From the NCBI GenBank assembly GCA_036245525.1, contig BTPG01000005.1, positions 207,436,682 through 207,500,681 on the forward strand: DNA of 64,000 bases, given 5' to 3'. How positions within the stretch are numbered: position 1 is the stretch's first letter; every line of letters begins with the position of its first letter. Of this stretch, positions 33,201-43,134 are shown piece by piece. A model generated the notes under the pieces. The model saw only the letters and a program-made list of their open reading frames with translations, was not told the DNA's origin and ran no database searches. Made by a program: the position numbers and the translations under genes. Origin of the DNA: Semisulcospira habei (taxonomy: Eukaryota; Mollusca; Gastropoda; Semisulcospiridae).

Positions 33201-35717
33201 ATGACGTCCTGTGGTGAAAGCCGGAAGTCTTCGGAAGCCACAGGACCGAGCCGCCTCTCTCTATCCAGGGATACAACCATGGGCACATGGAACGTCAAGA
33301 CCATGTACCAGAGCGGCAAGGCCGCCCAGATAGCAGCGGAAATGCAAAAGTACAACCTTTCCCTGCTAGGCATCAGTGAAGCCAGATGGACGCAGTCTGG
33401 CCAGAAAAGGCTGTTAAGTGGGGAGATGATTCTGTATTCAGGTCATGAAGAGGAGAATGCCCCCCATACAGAAGGAGTAGCACTCATGCTGTCACCAGTG
33501 GCACAGAGAGCGCTGATGGGCTGGGAACCTCTTGGGCCAAGAATTATAACAGCAGCCTTTAGAACCAAGAAAAAGCTCAAGCTGAACGTCATCCAGTGTT
33601 ATGCGCCCACTAATGACAGTGACGAGGAAGAGAAACAAGAGTTCTACGACCGACTCCAGAGTGCCGTGGACAAATGTGCGGAGCGAGACATCACCATCGT
33701 CATGGGCGATTTTAATGCCAAAATAGGGGAGGACAACACCGGATACGAAGAGGTGATGGGGAGACAGGGACTAGGCTCGGAGATGAGTGAGAACGGGGAG
33801 AGGTTTGTAGACTTTTGTGCTCTAAACCGACTTGTCATTGGAGGCAGCATCTTCCCACACAGAAGAATACACAAAGCAACTTGGGTCTCACCTGACCATA
33901 CAACAGAGAACCAAATAGACCATATCTGCATTAGCAAGAAATTTAGAAGATCCCTTCAGGATGTTCGAGTGAGGAGGGGAGCAGATGTCGCCTCAGACCA
34001 CCATCTGCTTACCTTAAGAATGAAGCTCAAGCTAAAGAAAAGCCGCACAGAGACAACAAGAAGACAGCGCTATAATGTAGGCCTCCTGAGAGAAACTGGA
34101 GTTAGAGAAGAGTTCAAACTGGTGCTGTCCAACCGGTTTCAAGCGCTACAGGAGCTAGTAAATGAAGAGGAGGCGGTCACCACAGAGCAGCAGTGGAAGG
34201 CAGTTAGAGAGGCGCTGAACTCAACCTGCAAAGACACTGTAGGGTTCAGGAAACACCACCACAAGGACTGGCTGTCGGCACAGACCTTGAAGAAGATAGA
34301 AGCGAGGAAGCAGAAGAAAGCAGCGGTCAACAACAGTCGCACGAGAGCAGCCAAAGTAAGGGCACAGGGGGAATACTCGGAAGCCAACCGCGAGGTGAAG
34401 AGGAATATCAGGGCAGACAAGAGGGCCTACACAGACAGCCTGGCAGCAGAGGCAGAAAAGGCAGCAGGCAGCGGCAACATGAAACAGCTCTACGACATTA
34501 CCAGAAGATTGTCGGGTAAGTATGGCCATACAGAAAGACCAGTAAAAGACAAAGAAGGCAAGCCTATTGCAGACAGAGCAGACCAACTCGACAGATGGGC
34601 CGAATATTTTGAAGAGTTACTGAACAGACTTAGCCCACCCGACCCCCCCGACATCCAGCCGGCAGAGACCGACCTACCCATCAGCTGTGACAGACCCAGC
34701 CGGGAAGAGATCAGAAAAGAAGTGGCATTTTTGAAGAATGGCAAAGCAGCAGGGCCAGATGGCATCCCAGCGGAGTCTCTGAAAGCAGACCTAGAGACAA
34801 CAGTTGAGATGCTGTACCCACTGTTTGGAAAGATCTGGGAAGAGGAGGTGATGCCAGCTGACTGGAAGGAGGGGTACCTAATCAAGCTTCCCAAGAAAGG
34901 CGACCTCAGCAAGTGTTCCAACTACAGAGGAATCACCTTGCTGTCAGTACCAGGAAAGGTCTTCAACAGGATCATCCTAGAGAGAATGAAGAGCTCCGTT
35001 GACCCCCAGCTGAGAGACCAGCAAGCAGGATTCAGGAAGAACCGATCATGTACAGACCAGATCGCCACTCTCCGCATCATCGTGGAACAGTCTCTGGAGT
35101 GGAGCTCCCCGCTGTACGTCAACTTTGTGGATTATGAGAAAGCATTTGACAGCGTGGACCGAGAGACTCTGTGGAAACTCCTACGACACTACGGTGTACC
35201 CACAAAGCTCGTCCGCCTGATCAAGAGCAGCTATGATGGCATGACATGTCGCGTGATCCACGAAGGGCAGTTCACCAGAGAGCTCCAGGTCAGAACTGGT
35301 GTCAGGCAGGGGTGTCTGCTGTCTCCGTTCCTCTTCCTACTGGCCATAGACTGGGTCATGAAGATGACCACAGAGCACAGACGAAGTGGAATACAGTGGA
35401 CACTGTGGACACAGCTTGACGACCTCGATTTTGCAGACGACTTGGCATTACTGTCCCACACTCATCAACAAATGCAGGACAAGACCACGAGGCTTGCTGA
35501 CATCTCGTCCCAAGTGGGCCTCACCATTCACAAACAGAAAACAAAGACAATGAGGCTGAACACAACCAGGGAAGAACCAGTCTTGCTTGCTGGCACCCCG
35601 TTGGAGGAGGTGGAGTCCTTCACCTATCTCGGGAGCATCATAGACAAAAAAAAGGCGGCACTGATGCAGATGTCAGAGCACGAATCGGTAAAGCCAGAGC
35701 AGCCTTTCTCCAGTTGA
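33201..35717 (+). CDS. RTE-like ORF: endonuclease + reverse transcriptase (first frame)
   Basis: This 838-codon frame holds an apurinic-type endonuclease and a reverse transcriptase. Endonuclease motifs are GTWNVKTM (about residue 28), GISEARW (E), VIQCYAPTND, VMGDFNAKIG, NQIDHICI and SDHHLLTL (catalytic SDH). RT motifs are KNGKAAGPDGIP, YRGITLLSVPGK, DQQAGFRKNRSC, VDYEKAFDSVDR, GVRQGCLLSPFLF, DFADDLALL (FADD catalytic box) and FTYLGSII. The fused-domain look (QMQ-rich, close to proteins annotated as craniofacial development protein 2-like) is typical of RTE/BovB-type elements. ATG 33201 is in frame, but a second ATG at 33279, just before GTWNVK, may be the true start. The frame fails at an 8-A run (35646-35653) after SIID and ends early at 35717. 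Confidence 0.88.
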   Translation: MTSCGESRKSSEATGPSRLSLSRDTTMGTWNVKTMYQSGKAAQIAAEMQKYNLSLLGISEARWTQSGQKRLLSGEMILYSGHEEENAPHTEGVALMLSPVAQRALMGWEPLGPRIITAAFRTKKKLKLNVIQCYAPTNDSDEEEKQEFYDRLQSAVDKCAERDITIVMGDFNAKIGEDNTGYEEVMGRQGLGSEMSENGERFVDFCALNRLVIGGSIFPHRRIHKATWVSPDHTTENQIDHICISKKFRRSLQDVRVRRGADVASDHHLLTLRMKLKLKKSRTETTRRQRYNVGLLRETGVREEFKLVLSNRFQALQELVNEEEAVTTEQQWKAVREALNSTCKDTVGFRKHHHKDWLSAQTLKKIEARKQKKAAVNNSRTRAAKVRAQGEYSEANREVKRNIRADKRAYTDSLAAEAEKAAGSGNMKQLYDITRRLSGKYGHTERPVKDKEGKPIADRADQLDRWAEYFEELLNRLSPPDPPDIQPAETDLPISCDRPSREEIRKEVAFLKNGKAAGPDGIPAESLKADLETTVEMLYPLFGKIWEEEVMPADWKEGYLIKLPKKGDLSKCSNYRGITLLSVPGKVFNRIILERMKSSVDPQLRDQQAGFRKNRSCTDQIATLRIIVEQSLEWSSPLYVNFVDYEKAFDSVDRETLWKLLRHYGVPTKLVRLIKSSYDGMTCRVIHEGQFTRELQVRTGVRQGCLLSPFLFLLAIDWVMKMTTEHRRSGIQWTLWTQLDDLDFADDLALLSHTHQQMQDKTTRLADISSQVGLTIHKQKTKTMRLNTTREEPVLLAGTPLEEVESFTYLGSIIDKKKAALMQMSEHESVKPEQPFSS

Positions 35718-36217
35718 AAAAAGTGTGGAGTTCGAGAGAGCTGTCACAACACACCAAAGTCCGGATTTTCAACTCCAATGTAAAAGCAGTTCTCCTATAT
35801 GGAGCAGAGACATGGAGATTGACAAAAACCACAGTCAACAGAGTACAGACCTTCATGAACAGTTGCCTTAGAAGAATTTTGAAAATCCACTGGCCAGAGA
35901 AGATCAGCAACGTCAGACTCTGGGAGAGAACAGAGCAGATAACAGCAGAGAATGAAATTGGGCGAAGAAGATGGGGATGGATCGGTCACAGTCTGAGAAA
36001 GCCAGCTTCCAGTATCACTAGGCAGGCATTGTCATGGAACCCCCAGGGAAAGAGGAAAAGAGGTAGGCCGAGAAACTCCTGGCGTCGAGACCTCCAAGCA
36101 GACATCAAGAGACTGGGAACCACCTGGAGTAGAATCGAAGGAGAAGCACAGGACAGGAGTTGCTGGAGGTCTCTCGTCGACGGCCTATACCCGGGTAGGG
36201 GTGACAGGCGTAAGTAA
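35714..36217 (+). CDS. RTE-like ORF, C-terminal part after a frameshift
   Basis: This frame carries the C-terminal thumb/connector of the same protein: KVWSSRELSQHTKVRIFNSN, VLLYGAETWRLTK, RRILKIHWPEKISN, RRWGWIGHSLRK and GKRKRGRPRNSWRRDL. It ends in GRGDRRK at the (TAAG)n tail. The 8-A run just upstream differs in length from a multiple-of-three solution, so a polymerase slip explains the break. The C-terminal frame is otherwise intact. Confidence 0.85.
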   Translation: MKKVWSSRELSQHTKVRIFNSNVKAVLLYGAETWRLTKTTVNRVQTFMNSCLRRILKIHWPEKISNVRLWERTEQITAENEIGRRRWGWIGHSLRKPASSITRQALSWNPQGKRKRGRPRNSWRRDLQADIKRLGTTWSRIEGEAQDRSCWRSLVDGLYPGRGDRRK

Positions 36218-36286
36218 GTAAGTAAGAAGGTCGCATCGAAAGCGAGGCTATATGGGGAACATGTGGGAGGGGCAGACAGTACTTTC

Positions 36287-36541
36287 ATGGCGATAGAGAA
36301 GGAGCAGTCGAAGCGCAGATCGAAACACCATTGTGTTGTTCCTGTGTGCACATCAAATAGAGCACAGAATATTGAAAACGCGAAACTTTTATTTCATACT
36401 TTTCCAAAAGCAACCGAAACTCAACGGAGGAAGGAGTGGTTGATCCGAATTCATCTGCTCGTGTGTGGGTGCATGTGCAGTGTGTTGGGTGTGAGAGAAA
36501 CTTGCATGTATAGACTTTATGGTCTACAGCAGAAACTGTTT
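36287..36541 (+). CDS. Probable first exon of a THAP zinc-finger protein
   Basis: From ATG 36287 the frame reads a basic start, then CVVPVCTSN (C-x4-C), LLFHTFPK and RRKEWLIRIH. That is the order of the first half of a THAP domain (C-x2-4-C, F-x-FPK, W-x-x-I). The second half (C-x2-H, AVPTIF) is missing; after RIH the frame turns into low-complexity cysteine-rich codons and stops at 36542. A splice donor near 36454-36475 is likely, but I cannot find the next exon. The RTE element is inserted about 50 bp upstream. It could be an exon of a THAP/P-like transposase or of a host THAP gene. Confidence 0.45.
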
Positions 36542-36844
36542 TGAGCGACCATCCTTACAGCAGATCACCTGTCTTTACAGACCAACATTTAGGTGGCTGC
36601 AGCGCGGGTGACACTGCCCTACAAGACCTCTCTTGAGAGAGCATGAGATGTTTAAAGGCCACTTTCTTCTAGCAAAAATGGTGATTGCCAGAACAGGTTC
36701 TGCTGTGTTAACATTTATTTTTGTTGTTGTAAAATTTAAGTTAGGTGCCTGTTCTCACGTGTGTATGTGTGCGTGTGTTGCTATAGAATGTCATTGTATT
36801 AAAGTTTTGGCTTACAATCTTGATTCCAAGAAAACAGGGGATCA

Positions 36845-36935
36845 GCTGTGATAGCTTAAGGGTATTGTCTGATCCGAGCTTAACACATGAAAATACCATG
36901 GCACTACCCTTCAAATGTCATAGTTGATCCCTTTA
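36845..36935. repeat. PalB, degenerate
   Basis: CAGCTGTGATAGCTTAAGGG and CACTACCCTTCAAATGTCAT flank a rearranged centre. Confidence 0.5.
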
Positions 36936-36957
36936 GATGATTGAGTAGTGCTGCCAC

Positions 36958-36980
36958 ACTCACACACACACACACACACA

Positions 36981-37060
<80 letters not shown>
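36958..37060 (+). repeat. (CA)n microsatellite
   Basis: About 50 CA units, one CTCA break. Confidence 0.95.
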
Positions 37061-37062
<2 letters not shown>

Positions 37063-37426
37063 GATCAATGTTATACATTTTATTCTGCTGCAGTCTTCTG
37101 ACTTCGACAATTTTAACCCTTTAGCTGTCAGCAGCGATTTGGTTGAATGATGCCTGTGAAAAACACTTCTGAAATTGCTACAAACTGCGAAATGGTTAAG
37201 AGAGGACAAACACTTGTACATAGTGTTAACCCGCTAGCTTATTTATCTTCCTGACGCACACCCACACATGCTTGAATTCACCAAACTGGAAACATTGAGG
37301 GGGGGGGGGGGGGGGGGGGGGGGGGCAGCATGGGACAACACCAAGTAGGTCCACAACCGATAATTGAATTCAAACTATGTTGTTTTTCGCTGGCTAAATT
37401 CACAAAATATAACCGAGTTGACCCTT

Positions 37427-37480
37427 CCAACAATGTTAATGTGCTGTCAAATTCCAACAATGTTAATGTGCTGTCAAATG
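37427..37480 (+). repeat. 27-bp tandem duplication
   Basis: CCAACAATGTTAATGTGCTG TCAAAT occurs twice in a row. Confidence 0.8.
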
Positions 37481-37932
37481 TTTGAAAAAAAATAGTGTGC
37501 ACTCAGTATGTTACAAGTTCCGTGTAAGCTTTGACAAAACACTCATCAGTATATCTCAAATGTGTAGAAGAAAATCCTAAAACCACAATCTTCTGAATGC
37601 TCAATCTGCTGACAAGTTTCTTCGAACACAATTCAATCAAGCTTCAATGCAAAAGGCTGTGATTGGTTTACAGGGGAGTGACTTTTATATGTGGTCAGAT
37701 ATTTGCTAATGCTCAAAGTACGGCATAATTCTAAGGCCTCGACGTTCTGCGCTTTCACTCGCCATGTTGCTGTCGCGCGTCTAGCCCCAGATAGCCTCGT
37801 TTTCGCGCACGCGACCTTTTGACCCCAAGCTCATTAAGAATCGTCCATTGTCAGACGTGTGGATCGGTCATACACGTGAGCCATAAGGCTTTGCCTTTCT
37901 TGTTATGTCTATATGGTGACACAATAATACAA

Positions 37933-38151
37933 TTAACCCATATCATACTGAGGCTAAGCTTCAAATGTATGCATTGCCATAATTATGCAAACTACATTAT
38001 AGTACTTACAGATAAGGATATAGACCAATGGCTTTAGTTCAAGGGTAGTGCCAGAATAGCTTGGCGTCTCTAGGCTATTCTGGCACTACCCTTAAACTAT
38101 TTTAGTCAAACTTATTTCACACACTGGTGTATTCCGAATGATAAGGGTTAA
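37933..38151. mobile_element. PalB2 element with TTAA ends
   Basis: TTAACCCATATCATACTGAG to CCGAATGATAAGGGTTAA; left centre shortened (TTGGCGTCTCTAGGC). Its right TTAA joins repeat I. Confidence 0.85.
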
Positions 38152-38310
38152 ATCGAAATACGAGAAGTTTGAAGACTGCGGACCTGACAGATGACTTTTG
38201 ACTAAGAGAGAAGCGATTTTATGTGGAGAAAACAGGTATCGACATATTCAAAGTTCGATATATCCGATGTTGATATGAGCAGAATTGATTGTATTATGGC
38301 TCGGCTTTTT
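38148..38310 (+). repeat. Interspersed repeat I, copy 2
   Basis: TTAAATCGAAATACGAGAAG, GACTGCGGACCTGACAG and GATATATCCGATGTTGATAT, ending TATTATGGCTCGGCTTTT. Confidence 0.65.
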
Positions 38311-38338
38311 ATGTCTATATGGTGACACAATAATACAA

Positions 38339-38560
38339 TTAACACATATCATACGGAGTCTAAAGCTTCAAATGTGTCCACTGCCATATGCAAGCTACAT
38401 TATAGTACTTGCAGATAAGGATATAGACCAATGGCTTTAGTTCAAGGGCGGTGCCAGAACAGCTTGGCGCCTATAGGTACCAAGCTATTCTGGCACTACC
38501 CTTGAACTATTTTATTCAAACGTATTTCACACACTGGTGTATTCCGAATGATAGAGGTGA
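38339..38560. mobile_element. PalB2 element, duplicated with its flank
   Basis: TTAACACATATCATACGGAG onwards; right end GTATTCCGAATGATAGAGGT lost its TTAA. The 35 bp to the left (TATGTCTATATGGTGACACA) are the same as left of 37933, so flank and element were copied together. Confidence 0.8.
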
Positions 38561-39030
38561 TACATTGAACCCTGACATCGTGACACTAAAGATTCAAGAT
38601 TTTAAATATTTTTTCTTTATTGTTTCTTTGTCCTCTTCAGGAGTAAGGAGGAAATAACCATGAAACAAAACAGCAAAGATAATAACTGGTACATGCAAGT
38701 CCATCTTACATTGAGCATGTAGTTTTATATAGCCCTCTAATAGATTTGGTGCTGTGTGGAGATGGGAATTGCCGGGTCCCTTGAAGACAGTCATGGCATT
38801 GAAAAATGCATTAAAACGTTCACGTTCCGTTGAAATGCCACCGAGTATGAAAATTAACCCACGAAAAAAAAACCCACTACATTGTGTTCGAGGAATCATA
38901 AGCTTTATCCGATCAAATCATAATTCTTGCACGCGTTAAATTGCAAAAGAGATAAGATCTCCCAAGATAAGTGTTCCAATTGTTCAGACAGAGAAGTTCG
39001 TCCATTTAGCCCTGACGTGTACAATAATAT

Positions 39031-39130
39031 GGATCGATCATGATAGTTCAAGGGTGGTGCCTGAATAGCTTGGCGCCTACAGGCGCCAAGCTATTCAGGC
39101 ACCACCCTTGGACTATCATGATCCAGTTGT
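39031..39130. mobile_element. PalB core, AGTT variant
   Basis: GGATCGATCATGATAGTTCA / inverse; centre TTGGCGCCTACAGGCGCCAA; arms keep a compensated change (TGCCTGAATAG / CTATTCAGGCA). Confidence 0.85.
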
Positions 39131-39439
39131 CTCATGAACCTGTTTGTGGTCTCTAGAGAAGAACTCTCCCACTTTGGCGATTTCGACCTCAAGACTCGTT
39201 ACGTTAAATTAGATATGCCGGCCTTCAGTGCCTGCCGTCTGCTGGCGTAAATGAATGTCAGATAAGAAATGATAAAGTGCGATGGCAATCTTATGAACAA
39301 GTCTTTATGCATCTATAATGTCTCGGCGAAAGAAATGACAGATGATTTTGTGTGCACACGGTGCCATGCATGTTCGGGCATCCCTGTACCACGTGCAACC
39401 TTTGTGCGTTGCAACAGAATATGAGGCTGATTAATTAAC

Positions 39440-39505
39440 AGTTCAAGGCACCTAGCGGCACCGAGCTATTCTGGCACCAACCTTGAACTATCACTGTTGA
39501 AACGG
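39440..39505. repeat. PalB fragment
   Basis: CAGTTCAAGGCACCTAGCGG and CACCAACCTTGAACTATCAC; left arm mostly gone. Confidence 0.55.
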
Positions 39506-39784
39506 AACGACCTGTGTTCTGAAAAGATCGACAGTCTTCAGAGGCCGGCCCCAAACTGATTTGAGGGCTCAGTTTCTTAAATCAAACGTTTCAAAGTTGA
39601 ATAAGTGCAGCCCGGACTTATTTACAATGACTCGATCAGCAGAGTGCAGACGGCAGTGAACACTGACCAACACACCAACATCGAAAGACGACATGCATGG
39701 CGGCCACATTGGCTAATTTGCCCCAAGGCCGTATTTCCCCAATTTTTGGAGGCGTCACCTAACGACTAAGTACCCGCTTACAGG

Positions 39785-39868
39785 AGATTGATCGACCATG
39801 ATAATTCTGATGGCGCCAAGCTAATCTGGCACTACCCTTGAATTATCATGGTTGATTCGTCGCCTGCT
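39785..39868. mobile_element. PalB, left arm deleted
   Basis: ATTGATCGACCATGATAATT then GATGGCGCCAAGCTAATCTG and the full right arm to GTCGCCTGC. Confidence 0.75.
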
Positions 39869-39869
39869 G

Positions 39870-40310
39870 CAGTGAATATAACACTCCAAATAGCTGAAAA
39901 TGCATGAAACGGTAAGCGGTACGAACGTCAGTCTACAGACATTCATTTCCTGGTGCCATTCACGTCAGAAAGCTGAGAGAGAATTTCCAGAAACAGGGCC
40001 AAGGGCGCCACATGATCGATCGCCTCAGCAGCAGAGGTGCCACCGCAGCCGAGAAAGGCTGCAGACGGTGGACATACTTTGAAGGCCTTGAGAGATGTAT
40101 AGTAAACCACACCACCATTGTCGCCATTTTCGACAGGGACGCAGAAGCACTTCTGATCATGGAACGCCGCACTTGGTCTTTCCGAGCGCAGAGACTCTCA
40201 GTGTCTTGAACTAGCGGAACTGAACTTAACTCCACGTTAACCCTTTCAGCAACAAGGTCCCATTTCCCAAATTTTGGAAGTGTTACTTAACGACTAATGT
40301 ACCAGTTGCA
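39870..40310. other. Unassigned unique sequence
   Basis: GC-balanced, with open frames on both strands (40012-40209 plus, 39960-40235 minus). I recognise neither. It could be an exon or an older repeat. Confidence 0.3.
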
Positions 40311-40314
40311 GGAG

Positions 40315-40423
40315 GTGGATTGACAATGATAATTTAAGGGTAGTGCCAGATTAGCTTGGCGCCATTAGGCGCCAAGCTAATCTGGCACTACCCTTGAATT
40401 ATCATGGCCAATCAATCTCCTGC
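40315..40423. mobile_element. PalB core
   Basis: GGATTGACAATGATAATTTA / inverse; centre TTGGCGCCATTAGGCGCCAA. Confidence 0.85.
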
Positions 40424-40554
40424 TGTAGGGACTCGGGGCAAGAAAAGGTTAAGCGCATTTATACACTGTCAAACCTTGAAAGTGCGGTGGGCTTGTCTCG
40501 TGGGACCCTAGTCAAGTCAGCCGGTGCAAGCAGGCCGCACAGTAGAGTACATCT

Positions 40555-40616
40555 GTTGGTCTGCGATTTTGGACCTTACGGCTGCAAGCCGTAAGGCCCA
40601 AAAACACAGACCAGCG
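40555..40616. repeat. PalC hairpin
   Basis: GTTGGTCTGCGATTTTGGAC / inverse; centre TTACGGCTGCAAGCCGTAA. Confidence 0.8.
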
Positions 40617-40907
40617 CTACAAATATGTAAGATGTGTGTGACGTAAAAACCTTGTCGTGACGTACATAGCTATGTAGTCACGTGACCCAGCATATCTTAC
40701 AGCCGATTACTTCGCCTTTTCCCACTGAGCTAAAGTTGCAAAGTCACGTAGAGTGAATGCACCGTTTTCAAGTTAGTACATTCAGTAAGCCAAGGATATC
40801 TTGTGACGAGAAAGTGGCCTACTATTCACGATCTCGTGACATCTGGTTGACCTTCTCGGGATCTCTCAAAGAACATGGCATATATGTAGTATATGTTACT
40901 AATCCGT

Positions 40908-40970
40908 TTGCAAGAGGCATAAATCCTCATGAGGCCAAATCCTCATGAGGCCCCGATCGGCGTGGGGGGA
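40908..40970. repeat. PalA, rearranged
   Basis: GCAAGAGGCATAAATCCTCA is followed by a second AAATCCTCATGAGGCC; the right arm is missing and a poly-G run follows. Confidence 0.6.
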
Positions 40971-40982
40971 GGGGGGGGGGGA

Positions 40983-41205
40983 GGTTGGTTGGTTGGTTAG
41001 TTCGGGTATAACGTCCACAGCACCGAGGTGATAATGGACGGCCCTGACGGGCGGGTTATGGAGGACAGGGAAATCTGTTGCGTATGGAGTACGACCTGAA
41101 CACTGATCAACTCAGGCGCACTCCAAATGTGCCACTTTTGATTTACCAGGACCTTTTCAACGGACATGCTATTGAACAAATCCGTTTTTTTCCCCCCTGG
41201 ATTCG
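40983..41205 (-). mobile_element. SINE family 2, minus strand, 5'-truncated
   Basis: (GGTT)n tail, GTCCACAGCACCGAGGTGAT to TTTTCCCCCCTGGATT; the tRNA-like head is lost at a poly-G run. Confidence 0.75.
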
Positions 41206-41434
41206 GGGGGGGGGGGGGGGGGGGGAGGGGCGTGGTTGTGCAAAAATGCCACTCTATTAGCGCTGTGACCTTCTCTCGCGGCGGAGAACTGACGCAACGC
41301 GAACGTATCAGAATAACCTGTTACGTTTCAAGGGCATCTGGTGTGAGAAGGAGAGACAGAGACAGAGACAGAGATCAGTCTATGCTTTTTCGGAATCTGT
41401 GACCTCACGAGTGACCTTTTCCTTGAAAGAGTTT

Positions 41435-41745
41435 AGTTATTTGGGTTTCACGCCGAGCAGGCAACTAAGGCCATCTCACGGCGGTTTTCCGTGAGAAAGA
41501 GAACTAATAGTTTATGGACGAATACAAAGGTTATAGAGCATTGCACAATTCATGATGGCCTGTCTTAGAAGGAAGAGCAGTCTACCCGCTATTTGGAGGA
41601 GTATGTAATCATTCAAAGTGTTTGAACAAAAATTCGTAATTCCAGGACGATAACAACTCAAATCATATGCACTGCAAACCCATGGGCAATTGGTTCGACT
41701 GAGAAAATTAATAGTCTTTACTTCTTTTTTTTTTTCCTTTGAAAG
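41435..41745 (-). mobile_element. LINE 3' UTR-like repeat
   Basis: TTATTTGGGTTTCACGCCGA and AAGGCCATCTCACGGCGG, shared with 51575-51640 and shorter motifs at 13704 and 15070. Minus-strand orientation is inferred from the tail at the left. Confidence 0.5.
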
Positions 41746-41796
41746 ATCTGTCTAGACTGACCAAACTGGTGAAGGCCAAGCGTGCAAGATGCGCAG

Positions 41797-41882
41797 AAAT
41801 ACCCAACAAAGAAACACGCTTAGAAACAATTGTGTTCCACTTGTCCTTTCTAAGCATGTTTCTTTCTGTAGCTGGAAATTTC
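41797..41882. repeat. PalE inverted repeat
   Basis: GAAATACCCAACAAAGAAAC / GTTTCTTTCTGTAGCTGGAA with inner CACGCTTAGAAA / TTTCTAAGCATG. Confidence 0.65.
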
Positions 41883-42020
41883 TTTATATCGTTTCAGTCT
41901 GTGATTTATGACGGCTGAACGCCTACCTGTGGGCCGGGGGCAATTAACTCATTCTACCCCAACACCGAAATCCTTAGATCTTGCCCTTGTCCTCTGAAGA
42001 CTGCATTGCAGTGCAGGACA

Positions 42021-42130
42021 CAGATCGACCATGATAGTTCAAGGGTGATGCCAGAATAGCTTGGCGCCCGTAGGCGCCAAGCTATTCTGGCATCACCTTT
42101 GAACTATCATGGTCGATCCTTATCTTCCTG
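42021..42130. mobile_element. PalB core, AGTT variant
   Basis: CAGATCGACCATGATAGTTC / inverse; TGATGCCAGAATAG pairs with CTATTCTGGCATCA, a compensated change. A SINE 2 fragment starts 8 bp after it. Confidence 0.85.
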
Positions 42131-42137
42131 TGGTGTG

Positions 42138-42244
42138 TTGGTTGGTTAGTTCGGGTTTAACGTCCACGGCACCGTAGTGATAATGGACAGCCCATGACGG
42201 GCGGGTTATGGGGGACAGGGAAATCTATTGCCTATGGAGTACGA
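42138..42244 (-). mobile_element. SINE family 2, 3' fragment
   Basis: TTGGTTGGTTAGTTCGGGTT to CCTATGGAGTACGA; only the 3' third. Confidence 0.7.
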
Positions 42245-42324
42245 AGAGTTAGTAAATAGGGTTTAACCCCCCCCCCCCTCCCCCCCCCCCCCCACCGTGT
42301 CACTGGGCGCAGATTGCGAATCTG

Positions 42325-42637
42325 GTTAGTTCGGATTTTACGACCACGGCACCGGCCGAAGTGATAATGAACGGCCCTGACGGGCGGGTTATGGAGGACA
42401 GGGAAATATATTACCTATGGAGTACGACCTGAACACTGATCAACTCAGGCGCACTCCAACTGTGCCACTTTGATTTACCAGGACCTTTCAACGGACATGC
42501 TATTGAACAAGCCCGTCTTTTTCCCCTGGATTGCGAGTCCAGCTACCGGGACCGGGACGGGGATTCGAACCCACGACCCGGCGATTCCCTTCGCTCTCCT
42601 GCTCCGACACTTAACCGCCTGAGCTATTTCGGACTCG
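42325..42637 (-). mobile_element. SINE family 2, full-length, with target-site duplication
   Basis: On the minus strand it starts AGTCCGAAATAGCTCAGGCG with B box GGGTTCGAATCC. It is flanked by AGATTGCGAATCTG (42311-42324) and AGATTGCGTATCTG (42638-42651), a 14-bp duplication with one mismatch. Confidence 0.88.
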
Positions 42638-42705
42638 AGATTGCGTATCTGAAATCTTTAGTTCAACACACCTGTCAATGGATTAGTGGACACAAATGGG
42701 GTTTA

Positions 42706-42771
42706 GCAAGAGGTATAAATCCACATGAGCTCCCGCAGTTTCGAGGGCTCATGAAGATCTATGCCTTTTGC
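42706..42771. repeat. PalA hairpin core
   Basis: GCAAGAGGTATAAATCCACA / ATGAAGATCTATGCCTTTTG; centre CCCGCAGTTTCGAGGG. Confidence 0.75.
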
Positions 42772-43068
42772 GTTTGGGTTCTGCTGGTAGTGTTCCGACG
42801 GTGAATGGGGTTAACGCCTCAAAGCAATGCCGGAAGACCATCTCACGACGACACAAAATGAAGACATCGCCACTCTACCTCGATACACATCGTGAAAACA
42901 AGTTTCTCGACAATGGCCTGTGCGTTTCTGAAGTTACTCTGGCACCCACGGTGCGACGGCCGATCAGTCAGAGCTAAAACGCTGACAAAACTCAACTGAC
43001 CACACTGTTTATTTATTGATCCGCTCATCGCCGAGAGAAAAAAAAAACTGGTTGAAATTCTCCCAGCT

Positions 43069-43134
43069 GCAAGAGGAATAGATCCTCATGAGCCCCCGCA
43101 TTTGCGGGGGCTCATGAGGATCTATGCCTCTTGC
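43069..43134. repeat. PalA hairpin core
   Basis: GCAAGAGGAATAGATCCTCA / inverse; centre CCCCCGCATTTGCGGGGG; one mismatch. Confidence 0.85.

Larger units (their letters stand above)
32921..36226 (+). mobile_element. Nearly complete RTE-type non-LTR retrotransposon with target-site duplication
   Basis: The element runs from CCTCGCGCTGGGACC to a (TAAG)4 tail at 36211-36226. It is flanked by an 11-bp direct repeat AAGGTCGCATC at 32910-32920 and 36227-36237, a clean target-site duplication, so both ends are real. It is 3.3 kb long, usual for RTE elements. A 280-bp 5' leader precedes one ORF coding for endonuclease plus reverse transcriptase, and the 3' UTR is almost absent. A partner with identical 5' and 3' ends lies at 29573-30118. 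The intact duplication and single frameshift suggest a fairly recent insertion. Confidence 0.9.

Noticed and set aside
38579..38940. Frame 38594-38899 as a membrane protein
   Set aside because: Hydrophobic stretches come from AT-rich sequence; no start context, no second exon.
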